A stretch of 35,857 bases of DNA from Desulfobulbaceae bacterium. GTDB lineage: Bacteria; Desulfobacterota; Desulfobulbia; Desulfobulbales; Desulfobulbaceae. The notes under the pieces were generated by a model, which worked only from the letters and a program-made list of their open reading frames with translations, searched no databases and was not told the origin of the DNA. This document shows, piece after piece, positions 16,418 to 23,213 of the stretch (position 1 is the stretch's first letter; each line of letters opens with the position of its first letter). The stretch spans positions 1-35,857 of the forward strand of contig JALSNC010000167.1 in NCBI GenBank assembly GCA_026987195.1. The letters are read 5' to 3'. A program made the translations under genes and the position numbers.

Positions 16418-16445
16418 CTTACAACAGGTGCGGGAGGGGTTGCAA
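16418..16445 (-). promoter_or_regulatory. Candidate promoter for the receiver-kinase/PPDK-like genes
   Basis: The minus strand reads TTGCAA, 16 bases, TGTAAG (4 of 6 matches to each sigma-70 element). This would start transcription about 35 bases before the GTG at 16376. It would allow the kinase and PPDK-like genes to be transcribed separately from the cytochrome-sensor genes upstream. Confidence 0.35.
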
Positions 16446-16475
16446 GCAGCCGGAGCGATTCCCGCCGACGTAACT

Positions 16476-16607
16476 CCTCACGGGATAACCAACCATCGGT
16501 TTTCTCGACCACAATGGTGTAAGCGCTCTCAGGGGCCGCAGATTTATGCAGGCGTGTCTGACCGCAGGTAAGCGTGGACTCCGGATGCGCGCTGCTGAAC
16601 TTTTACC
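16476..16607 (+). repeat. Dispersed intergenic repeat, family 1, copy B (internally deleted)
   Basis: This 132-base block starts CCTCACGGGAT, contains ACAATGGTGTAAGCGCTC and AGGCGTGTCTGACCGCA, and ends CTGCTGAACTTTTACC. It aligns with the minus strand of 34371-34583 along its length but lacks about 20 bases in the middle and most of the second half. It fills the gap between the response-regulator gene and the receiver-kinase gene and is oriented against them. The rest of this 238-base gap holds only the candidate promoter. Confidence 0.75.
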
Positions 16608-16614
16608 GAAAATC

Positions 16615-16998
16615 TCATCGCAGGTGCGAGACAACACGGTCGTAGAGTGTATGGATGTTGATGGGCTTGGAGATATAGTCGGCACAGCCCGCGGCCAGGG
16701 CCTTTTCCCGGTCTCCTTTCATGGCGTGCGCGGTGAGGGCGATGACGGGGATGGCGGCGAAGCGCGGATCCTGCTTCAGGCGGCGGGTCACTTCGTAACC
16801 GTCGATCCTGGGCAGCGAGATGTCCATCAGGATCAGGTCCGGCCGGACCCCGGCCACCTGCGCCAGGGCATCCTCCCCGTCCACGGCCTCGTAGAGCTCA
16901 AGTCCCCTGCGCCCCAGCACCTTGACCACCAGCTCGCGGCTGTCCAGGTTGTCATCCACCACCAGGATCTTCCAGACCGGCTCATCCCTGTTGTCCAT
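16615..16998 (-). CDS. Single-domain response regulator
   Basis: A 127-residue receiver domain with no output domain. Acidic DD near the N-terminus (ILVVDDN), the phosphoacceptor Asp in DLILMDISLPRIDGYEV, the switch threonine in IALTAHAMK and the lysine in YISKPI are all present. It resembles the CheY-like and phosphorelay class. The ATG at 16998 has GGGAGGAAGACG upstream and overlaps the end of the sensor kinase gene by 17 bases, so it is almost surely that kinase's partner. Lacking an output domain, it may pass phosphate on or bind a target protein. Confidence 0.93.
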   Translation of the reverse strand: MDNRDEPVWKILVVDDNLDSRELVVKVLGRRGLELYEAVDGEDALAQVAGVRPDLILMDISLPRIDGYEVTRRLKQDPRFAAIPVIALTAHAMKGDREKALAAGCADYISKPINIHTLYDRVVSHLR

Positions 16999-19573
16999 CG
17001 TCTTCCTCCCTTGCCCGTGGAACATCCTCCCCGCCGGGAGCATGTTCCACCGCCCGCGCCGCCGTGATCTCCCGGTCCGCCTCCAGGACAAGCTGCTCCA
17101 GGACCTCGCACGACCTGCAGAACTCCATCTTGTGCGGATACTTGCAGACCCGGTGTCCCTTGCAGTGGGTGCCCGGAATCAGCCAGCACCGGTACTCGCT
17201 GCTCTCATACGCCGGACAGCTCGTCTGTCCGCAGTGGGTGTACTGCCAGCACTTGACCGGCCTGCCGCCATATTCCACCGGCCTCAGAAATACATCGGCC
17301 GGCAGCATGAAATGCTCGCCCAGCTTTTCGGCCATGGCCAGTTCCAGGGCCGGCCGGGCCGAGCGGTCAAAGAGTTTCTCATCCACAGGCACGGTGAAAT
17401 ACATCCTGGTTCCTGTCCCGAACTCGCTTTCAGCCCAGATCACGCCCTTGTGCAGCACCACCAGTCCCCGGGCGATACTGAGCCCCAGCCCGGTCCCCTC
17501 GTACTGGCGGATGCTGGAGACATCGATCTGGCTGAACTTGTCAAAGAGTTTTTTCATATCCTGCCTGCGGATGCCGATGCCGGTGTCTTCGACACAGACC
17601 TCGACAAATTCCGGCTCGTCACCGGCCTCGATACCGATATCCGAAGGATGGACATGGATGGTGATCTCCCCCTGGTCGGTGAACTTGACCGCATTGGAGA
17701 GCAGGTTGATCAGAACCTGGCGGATCTTGTCGCGGTCGATGTAGACCTCGGGCAGGTCCGGGGCAAAGTCGAAGCTGAGGGTGAGTTGTTTCTCCTCCAG
17801 GGCGGGGCGGAAGGTTGCGGCCACGGATTCGATGAGTCCCGTGATATCGGTGCGCTCCAGTACAAGCTCCATCCGGCCCGACTCGATCTTGGACATATCC
17901 AGGATATCGTTGATCAGCTGCAGCAGGTGCCGGGCATTGTCCGCCACCTTGCGCAGGTCCTTTTCCTGCTCCTCGTTGATCTCGCCGTCCACCCCGTCCA
18001 GCAGCAGATCGGTGTAGCCGATGATGGAATTCATGGGCGTACGCAGTTCGTGCGACATGTTGGCGAGAAAGGAGGACTTGAGCCGGTCAAGCTCTTTCAG
18101 GTCCCGGTTGGCCTGTTCCAGCAGGTAGGTGCGCTCCCTGAGCATGGCGGTGCGGCGGGCCACCTCCTGTTCCATCTCCCGGCTGAAGGAGGAGATCTTG
18201 TCGTAGAGTTTTTCCAGGTTGTCCAGCATGTGGTTGGTATGGAGGACAATCTTGTCCATGATGTCCTGCTGCCCCGAGGGGGTCGCCCGCACCTTGAGGT
18301 TGCCCCTGGACGCCTGGGCCAGGGTCTCGAGGATGTTTTCGGCCATGGCCTCCAGGTGCCGCCGCTGCTCCTCCTCCCGGCGGGCGGTCTCGCGCACATA
18401 GGCGAGCCGCTCGGCCCTGAGGACATCGGTGATGTCCTTGAGCACCTCCACGGCACCGATGACCCGGCCGCGGGCATCCCTGAGGACACTGGCACTGCCC
18501 ATGACCGGCACCCGCTTTCCGTCGCGGGTGACGATGGTGGCGCGGATGCCGCTGACCGGGCGCTGGTCGGCAAAGGTCTGCCGGATGGGGCAGGCGCTGG
18601 TACCGCAGTTCTCGCACATGAGGATCTCCTGACAGGTCTTCCTGCCTTCCACCTCCTCCCGGCCATGGCCGGTCAGCTCGGCGCAGGGCTCGTTCATGTA
18701 GGTGATGACCATGTCCCGGTCCACCATGAACAGGGGATCGGCGATGGCCTTCTTCAGGCTGTCGGCGATCTCGATCTGTTCCTTGATACTGGTGACCATG
18801 TCGTTGAAGGCCCGGCCCAGGATACCCACCGAATCACCGCTGGAGTCCGGCATGGAGACCGAGAGGTCACCGCGGGCCAGGCGCTCGGCCCTGGCGGCCA
18901 GTTCGGTCAGGGGCCTGGTCACGAGGTAGATGAAGGCGAGCATACAGCCGACCCCCAGCGCCGAGATGGCGATGGTCCGGTTGCGCAGGCTGGCAATGGC
19001 CCGGTAGGTGGCATCGGCGGGAAACCTGGTCAGCAGGCCGCCCAGGACCTTTCTGCTTGCGCCATGGCAGTGATGGCACTCCTTCTCGTTGAGGATCACC
19101 CGCATGGTGACCAGGTAGCGCCGTCCCCGGTACTGCTCCTCAAAGGGTTCCTCTTCCACCGGTCCCCTGCCCTGCAGCATCCTGGCCAGGGCGTCGAGCG
19201 TCTTGCGGTCATGGACGAACTCGTCGACCCGGGTATTGATCCGGCGGGTATCGGTGGCAAAGACGATCTCCTGCTCGAAATCGCAGAGCACGATCTCGGT
19301 GCCCTGCAACTGGTCCCGGATATCGAAGAGCTGCTTCTCGATGGAGGCGGAATCACCCACTGCCATGGGATGCTTGATACCGGCATAGGCGAGCGAGCCG
19401 AGTTCACGGCCGAAATCGGTCATCCGCTGCTTGAAGAGCTGCCGCTGGTTGTTGACGCTGAGACTGATATCCACCGCCATGATCAGGCCGACACCGATGG
19501 CGAGGATGGCCATGATCTTGAAAGCCAGGCTGCCGGCCAGCCGTCGGCCGGTGATGTCGGCAAGGCGCAGCAT
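16982..19573 (-). CDS. Membrane sensor histidine kinase with periplasmic c-haem motif, Cys-rich PAS and C-terminal two-CW domain
   Basis: 863 residues. In order: membrane helix 1 (about 16-37); a periplasmic domain (38-198) with a CHHCH c-haem attachment motif at 166-170; membrane helix 2 (199-219); HAMP (220-270); a PAS domain (272-385) with a cysteine cluster CQEILMCENCGTSACP; and a coiled linker. The kinase core follows, with His508 (MSHELRTP), Asn627 (LLSNAVKF) and DTGIGI at 663. The C-terminal Cys-rich domain (about 774-824) has two Cys-Trp pairs (KCWQYTHCG, RCWLIPGTHC), a pattern known as the two-CW domain. Haem, cysteine cluster and two-CW all point to redox or gas sensing. Its gene overlaps the cytochrome stop by one base (TGATG) and the regulator start by 17. 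Confidence 0.9.
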   Translation of the reverse strand: MLRLADITGRRLAGSLAFKIMAILAIGVGLIMAVDISLSVNNQRQLFKQRMTDFGRELGSLAYAGIKHPMAVGDSASIEKQLFDIRDQLQGTEIVLCDFEQEIVFATDTRRINTRVDEFVHDRKTLDALARMLQGRGPVEEEPFEEQYRGRRYLVTMRVILNEKECHHCHGASRKVLGGLLTRFPADATYRAIASLRNRTIAISALGVGCMLAFIYLVTRPLTELAARAERLARGDLSVSMPDSSGDSVGILGRAFNDMVTSIKEQIEIADSLKKAIADPLFMVDRDMVITYMNEPCAELTGHGREEVEGRKTCQEILMCENCGTSACPIRQTFADQRPVSGIRATIVTRDGKRVPVMGSASVLRDARGRVIGAVEVLKDITDVLRAERLAYVRETARREEEQRRHLEAMAENILETLAQASRGNLKVRATPSGQQDIMDKIVLHTNHMLDNLEKLYDKISSFSREMEQEVARRTAMLRERTYLLEQANRDLKELDRLKSSFLANMSHELRTPMNSIIGYTDLLLDGVDGEINEEQEKDLRKVADNARHLLQLINDILDMSKIESGRMELVLERTDITGLIESVAATFRPALEEKQLTLSFDFAPDLPEVYIDRDKIRQVLINLLSNAVKFTDQGEITIHVHPSDIGIEAGDEPEFVEVCVEDTGIGIRRQDMKKLFDKFSQIDVSSIRQYEGTGLGLSIARGLVVLHKGVIWAESEFGTGTRMYFTVPVDEKLFDRSARPALELAMAEKLGEHFMLPADVFLRPVEYGGRPVKCWQYTHCGQTSCPAYESSEYRCWLIPGTHCKGHRVCKYPHKMEFCRSCEVLEQLVLEADREITAARAVEHAPGGEDVPRAREEDDGQQG

Positions 19574-20076
19574 CAGTGGCCTCCTCCGTGGATCATGGGC
19601 CGGTAGCGGAAGGCCCTGATCCGTTCAGACGTGTGGCAGGTCTCACAATCCTTGCGGGTGGGCCTGCGCTTGATGTCTTCGGGCCTGCCGGTGCGCACGT
19701 GCCTGGAGCCTGGTCCGTGGCAGACCTCGCAGCCGGCATTTTTGAGTTCCGGGGTCTTTTCCACGCTGACAAATCCACCCGGCTTGCCATAACCGGTGGT
19801 ATGACAGCCGTAGCACTTCCTGATATCCTCCCTGGTCAGCCCCTTTTCCAGGCGCTCGATGCTGCGATAGGAGGTGCTTTTCTTGGCATAGCGGATAAAA
19901 CTGGTGTATTCCGCGCGATGACAGGGACGACAGGCCCTGGAGCCGACATAACGGGGCGCGGCCTGACCGGGCCGGCCCTGTCCGGCGGCGGCAGGGACGG
20001 AGAGCAGGCAGCAGAACAGACAGAAGAGCAGGGGCAGGAGGGCTCTGACAAGGGAGATGGATAGTTTGTTCTTCAC
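19573..20076 (-). CDS. Periplasmic tetrahaem cytochrome c (c554-like)
   Basis: A 167-residue exported protein with a signal peptide (basic start, hydrophobic 10-28, cleavage near AAAGQG). Four CxxCH haem c motifs lie at 49-53 (CRPCH), 88-92 (CYGCH), 116-120 (CEVCH, followed by GPGSRH) and 144-148 (CETCH). The spacing and the CHGPGSRH signature resemble the cytochrome c554 family. The start is GTG with GGGGGAACCG directly upstream. It is first in an operon with the haem-motif sensor kinase. It may therefore pass electrons to, or report redox state to, that sensor's periplasmic domain; this is inference. The final MIHGGGH could supply a distal ligand. Confidence 0.9.
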   Translation of the reverse strand: MKNKLSISLVRALLPLLFCLFCCLLSVPAAAGQGRPGQAAPRYVGSRACRPCHRAEYTSFIRYAKKSTSYRSIERLEKGLTREDIRKCYGCHTTGYGKPGGFVSVEKTPELKNAGCEVCHGPGSRHVRTGRPEDIKRRPTRKDCETCHTSERIRAFRYRPMIHGGGH

Positions 20077-20129
20077 CGGTTCCCCCGACAGATGAGAAAT
20101 AGAGGATCACGACAACGGGGCCGCCATTC

Positions 20130-20147
20130 AAGATTTCCGGTAATCTT
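20130..20147 (-). promoter_or_regulatory. Inverted repeat at the cytochrome operon start site, possible operator
   Basis: AAGATT and AATCTT arms surround six bases. The site lies immediately downstream of the -10 element at 20149-20154 and so spans the predicted transcription start. A repressor site is plausible. No family is assigned. Confidence 0.35.
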
Positions 20148-20148
20148 A

Positions 20149-20177
20149 CCTATACCGGCTTCCAGGCGCGCTGTCAA
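20149..20177 (-). promoter_or_regulatory. Sigma-70-type promoter of the cytochrome-sensor operon
   Basis: The minus strand reads TTGACA (6 of 6), exactly 17 bases, then TATAGG (4 of 6). The predicted start is about 65 bases before the GTG of the cytochrome gene. It is the best promoter match I found in the window. Confidence 0.7.
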
Positions 20178-20217
20178 TTCGCCTGCCGCGGCCGCGCCGG
20201 CACAGGGGTGATCCGAA

Positions 20218-20253
20218 AAGAAAAAACCCTGCCGGTGGCAGACCGGCAGGGTT
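20218..20253 (-). terminator. Rho-independent terminator of the carbonic anhydrase gene
   Basis: A perfect 12-base stem (AACCCTGCCGGT, GGCAG loop, ACCGGCAGGGTT; 20225-20253) is followed on the minus strand by TTTTTTCTTTT. It lies 62 bases after the carbonic anhydrase stop and upstream of the cytochrome operon promoter, separating the two units. Confidence 0.9.
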
Positions 20254-20314
20254 CTTCTGGCGTCAGGGGCCGTGCGGCCATGCCGGGACAGTGGTCCCGG
20301 ACCAGGCCATGGGA

Positions 20315-21055
20315 CTACTGGAGAACCGGACGGGCGCCAACCGGCTGGACCGGACGGTTGTTGGGATGGTGCATGACATGGGTGAACTGCTCCACCTGCT
20401 CCTTGGAGACCGTCATCGGCGTCTTCATGACCAGCCAGACCACGCCCTCGGTGCAGGGCGGAGTGGTCAGCGAGCCGTTGAAGCGGTAGTAGTCACGGTT
20501 CTTGGGCAGCAGCTCGTCCGCCTTGACCTGGGAGGCCATGGCGATCTTGTCACCCGCCTTGGCCGGCATCTGCTTCCACAGCTTCTTCATGCCCTCGTTC
20601 TCGTCGCCGATCTTGTACATGACGGCGATAACAGCCAGCGAACCGTCCTTGGCGGCATGGACGAAATGCCCCTCCATGGGGAAGGACTCGCCGTTGATGG
20701 TGTTCTCGCTGGGCGAATGGAAGTGGAACTGCTTCAGCTCAAAGGTCTTGCCGGCAACGGTGATGGTGGAACCGGCGGTGTAGTTGGCCTGGATGGAGTG
20801 GCCGTTGTTGAGGATCTCGGTGGCCAGGCCGGAGTAGTTGAAGGTGATGGGCTCAAGCTCGGCCTCGATGAAGCCGGTCAGGTTGATGGGCGACTGGTTG
20901 ACCCCCTTGGCGCACATCTCGAACTCCGGCTTCAGCGTTCCCCAGTGGGCCGGGCCGGTGTCCCCGGTGTAGCCCCAGTGGGCCCCTCCGGAAGCAAGGG
21001 CGTTGCCGGCGATGAGTGCAAAGGCTGCCGTGGCGGTGATGCATGCTTTTTTCAT
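20315..21055 (-). CDS. Periplasmic alpha-class carbonic anhydrase
   Basis: A 246-residue enzyme that interconverts CO2 and bicarbonate. MKKACITATAAFALIAGNALASGG is a clean signal peptide, so it acts in the periplasm. Zinc-ligand histidines are visible in KQFHFHSPSEN (two) and GHFVHA (one). The substrate-pocket motif SLTTPPCTEGVVW is present. Cys in FEMCAKG and PPCTEG can form the disulfide seen in secreted alpha enzymes. The ATG at 21055 is preceded by GAAGGAGGAAGTAACC. It has its own terminator downstream and probably its own promoter overlapping the end of gapA. It may supply bicarbonate or trap CO2 at the cell surface. Confidence 0.96.
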   Translation of the reverse strand: MKKACITATAAFALIAGNALASGGAHWGYTGDTGPAHWGTLKPEFEMCAKGVNQSPINLTGFIEAELEPITFNYSGLATEILNNGHSIQANYTAGSTITVAGKTFELKQFHFHSPSENTINGESFPMEGHFVHAAKDGSLAVIAVMYKIGDENEGMKKLWKQMPAKAGDKIAMASQVKADELLPKNRDYYRFNGSLTTPPCTEGVVWLVMKTPMTVSKEQVEQFTHVMHHPNNRPVQPVGARPVLQ

Positions 21056-21091
21056 GGTTACTTCCTCCTTCAGCATGGATTAAAAGGGCAG

Positions 21092-21115
21092 CGGGAACAT
21101 CCCTCCATGTTCCCG
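21092..21115 (-). terminator. Hairpin between gapA and the carbonic anhydrase gene
   Basis: CGGGAACAT and ATGTTCCCG form a perfect nine-base stem around CCCTCC. On the minus strand it is followed by GCTGCCC and then TTTT. It is probably a weak gapA terminator, or a leader hairpin of the carbonic anhydrase mRNA if the promoter at 21145-21173 is real. Confidence 0.5.
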
Positions 21116-21144
21116 TCGACGATGAATACCCATTCAGTCTCACC

Positions 21145-21173
21145 CTTCTACACCACTTAGGCTTCAATTACAA
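21145..21173 (-). promoter_or_regulatory. Candidate promoter of the carbonic anhydrase gene
   Basis: TTGTAA, 17 bases, TAGAAG on the minus strand (4 of 6 in each element). The -35 element overlaps the gapA stop codon. The predicted leader is about 80 bases and would include the hairpin at 21092-21115. Confidence 0.35.
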
Positions 21174-22172
21174 GGGCTTATTCGCCTCCATGTGCAGAAC
21201 CAGGTCCAGCATCCTGTTGGAGTAGCCCCATTCGTTGTCATACCAGCTCATCACCTTGACCGTGGTGCCCAGCACCCGGGTGCAGAGGCCGTCGACAATG
21301 GAGGAGTGGGGATCGCCCTGGAAGTCGATGGAGACCAGCGGTTCCTCGGTGTAGCGCAGGTAGCGGCCCGCGGCCTCCTCCAGGGCCCGGTTGACCTCGG
21401 GCACCGTGGTCTCGCGCTCCACCTCCATGACCACGTCCACCAGGGAGACATCCGGGGTGGGCACCCGCACCGCCAGGCCGTCAAACTTGTTCTTCAGCTC
21501 CGGGATCACCAGGGCCACCGCTGCCGCGGCGCCGGTCCTGGTGGGGATCATGGACATGGCCGCTGCCCTGGCCCGACGGAGATCGGAATGGGGAAAATCC
21601 AGCAGCCGCTGGTCGCCGGTGTAGGCATGAACCGTGGTCATCAGGCCCCGCCGGATACCGAACCTGTCGAGAATGACCTGAGCCACCGGCGCCAGGCAGT
21701 TGGTGGTGCAGGAGGCATTGGAGACCACATGATGCTCGGTGGGATCATACTCCTCGTCGTTGACCCCCATGACAATGGTCTTCACATCGCCCTTGGCCGG
21801 TGCCGAAATGATCACCTTGGAGGCGCCGGCGTCGATGTGGGCCTTTGCCGAGTCCAGGTCACGGAAAAACCCTGTGCACTCGAGCACATACTCGGCCCCG
21901 TATTCAGCCCACGGGATGTCGGCCGGCTGCCGGTGACCGGTAACCGGGATCGGCCTGCCGTCCACCACCAGGCCATCGTCATCGACGCCGACCTCCTTCT
22001 CGTAGACGCCCATGATGGAGTCATACTTGAGCAGGTGGGCCATGGTCTTCACATCGGTGAGATCATTGATGCCCACCACCTCGATGTCGGCAAAGGCCGC
22101 ATCCCGGGAAATCGCCCTGAAGATATTCCTGCCGATCCGTCCGAAGCCGTTGATGCCTATGCGTACCGTCAT
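21168..22172 (-). CDS. gapA: Glyceraldehyde-3-phosphate dehydrogenase, type I
   Basis: A 334-residue cytoplasmic enzyme of glycolysis and gluconeogenesis that interconverts glyceraldehyde-3-phosphate and 1,3-bisphosphoglycerate. The Rossmann start is RIGINGFGRIGRNIFRAI. The catalytic site SNASCTTNCLAP has Cys155 as nucleophile. LMTTVHAYTGDQRLLD and the ending SWYDNEWGYSNRMLDL are complete family motifs. The start follows AAGGAGGAACGGC. It lies 96 bases after the 309-residue gene, on the same strand as the glycogen synthase gene. Confidence 0.97.
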   Translation of the reverse strand: MTVRIGINGFGRIGRNIFRAISRDAAFADIEVVGINDLTDVKTMAHLLKYDSIMGVYEKEVGVDDDGLVVDGRPIPVTGHRQPADIPWAEYGAEYVLECTGFFRDLDSAKAHIDAGASKVIISAPAKGDVKTIVMGVNDEEYDPTEHHVVSNASCTTNCLAPVAQVILDRFGIRRGLMTTVHAYTGDQRLLDFPHSDLRRARAAAMSMIPTRTGAAAAVALVIPELKNKFDGLAVRVPTPDVSLVDVVMEVERETTVPEVNRALEEAAGRYLRYTEEPLVSIDFQGDPHSSIVDGLCTRVLGTTVKVMSWYDNEWGYSNRMLDLVLHMEANKPL

Positions 22173-22268
22173 GCCGTTCCTCCTTGTCAGGTGGTTGTCA
22201 GAGACCAGAAGCCAGAAATCAGAAATCAGAAGTGCAAGGCCAGAGGCCGGAAATCGGCGGCGGCCGGG

Positions 22269-23198
22269 TCACTGCCCGGTCCCGGCCAGGAGCTGACTGC
22301 TGTCACGAATGATCTTCTCCAGTTGCGCCACCTTGACCAGTGCCTCGTCACAGCTGCTGTCCACGGCCAGCGCCCGCCGGTACATGGCCAGGGCGCGCTC
22401 GTACCACTGGCCGGCCAGGTAGCTCCGGCCGGCGGCACAGAAGCCTGCCGCCGGGTTGCCGGAGAACATCTCGGCAAACAGTTCCGGCAGGGTCTCGCCC
22501 CAGAGCGCCGCCACGCTCTCCTCCTCCTCGACCAGAAGGCGGAGGACCAGGCTGTTGTCCGCCATCTCCGGCATCATCATCCGGAGCATGAAGTTGGCCT
22601 GGCCGAAGAAGAACCCCACCTGCTCGATCTGGTGCAGGATATCGGCGTTGATACGGGTGAGCAGCCGCTGGATATCCACCATGCCGGCCAGTTCCGGACC
22701 CGGCCTCGAGAGCCGGTGCACGGGCCGGGGACCGGAAAAGGGCATGTCCTGGATCCGGATGGCCTGGGGTGCGTAGCGGCTGAGCAGGTAGATGTTCTCC
22801 TTCAGTTTCATGCACTCGTGAAAGACCGAGCCGATGAGCCAGTCCAGGAGCGAACCGCTCAGGTCCCTGGCCTCCGCTCCCTCCGGCCACAGCCGGTGGC
22901 AGAGATCCTTGAGCTGCCAGAGGGGACCCTTGCCCGCCTCCGAGCCCACCATGCCGTCGAGCCGTTTCCAGATCCGTTCCCGGGCCGTGGCCGTCTTCCT
23001 GCTGAGCAGGTCCGGACAACCGGCCACCCGGTCACCCCGGCAACAGTCCAGGTAGATCTCGTACATCTCCTGGAATCCCTGCAGCAGGCGGAAGAAATCC
23101 GCCACCAGGCAGCGCATGAACTGCTGCCGGCGCTTCGCGAACCAGTCCTCCCGTTCGCCGGTGACTCTCCGCCCGCCATCCGCCGGTATAAACCGCAT
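22269..23198 (-). CDS. Unknown protein with one C-terminal TPR-like repeat
   Basis: A 309-residue soluble protein that I do not recognise. It is helical throughout, with a Cys-containing first third (YLDCCRGDRVAGCPDLL) and a motif SVFHECMKLKENIYLLSRYAP in the middle. A C-terminal tetratricopeptide-like unit (AAGRSYLAGQWYERALAMYRRALAVDSSCDEAL) suggests protein-protein contacts. No signal peptide or membrane segment is visible. It starts 15 bases after glgA with a GGAGCGGATC ribosome site and precedes gapA by 96 bases, so it is probably co-transcribed with these carbon-metabolism genes. Confidence 0.8.
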   Translation of the reverse strand: MRFIPADGGRRVTGEREDWFAKRRQQFMRCLVADFFRLLQGFQEMYEIYLDCCRGDRVAGCPDLLSRKTATARERIWKRLDGMVGSEAGKGPLWQLKDLCHRLWPEGAEARDLSGSLLDWLIGSVFHECMKLKENIYLLSRYAPQAIRIQDMPFSGPRPVHRLSRPGPELAGMVDIQRLLTRINADILHQIEQVGFFFGQANFMLRMMMPEMADNSLVLRLLVEEEESVAALWGETLPELFAEMFSGNPAAGFCAAGRSYLAGQWYERALAMYRRALAVDSSCDEALVKVAQLEKIIRDSSQLLAGTGQ

Positions 23199-23213
23199 GA
23201 TCCGCTCCCGTCT

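Noticed and set aside
22200-22235. Short direct repeats of the type CAGAAATCAGAAATCAGAAG between gapA and the 309-residue gene.
   Set aside because: Only two to three degenerate units; not a CRISPR or a defined tandem array.
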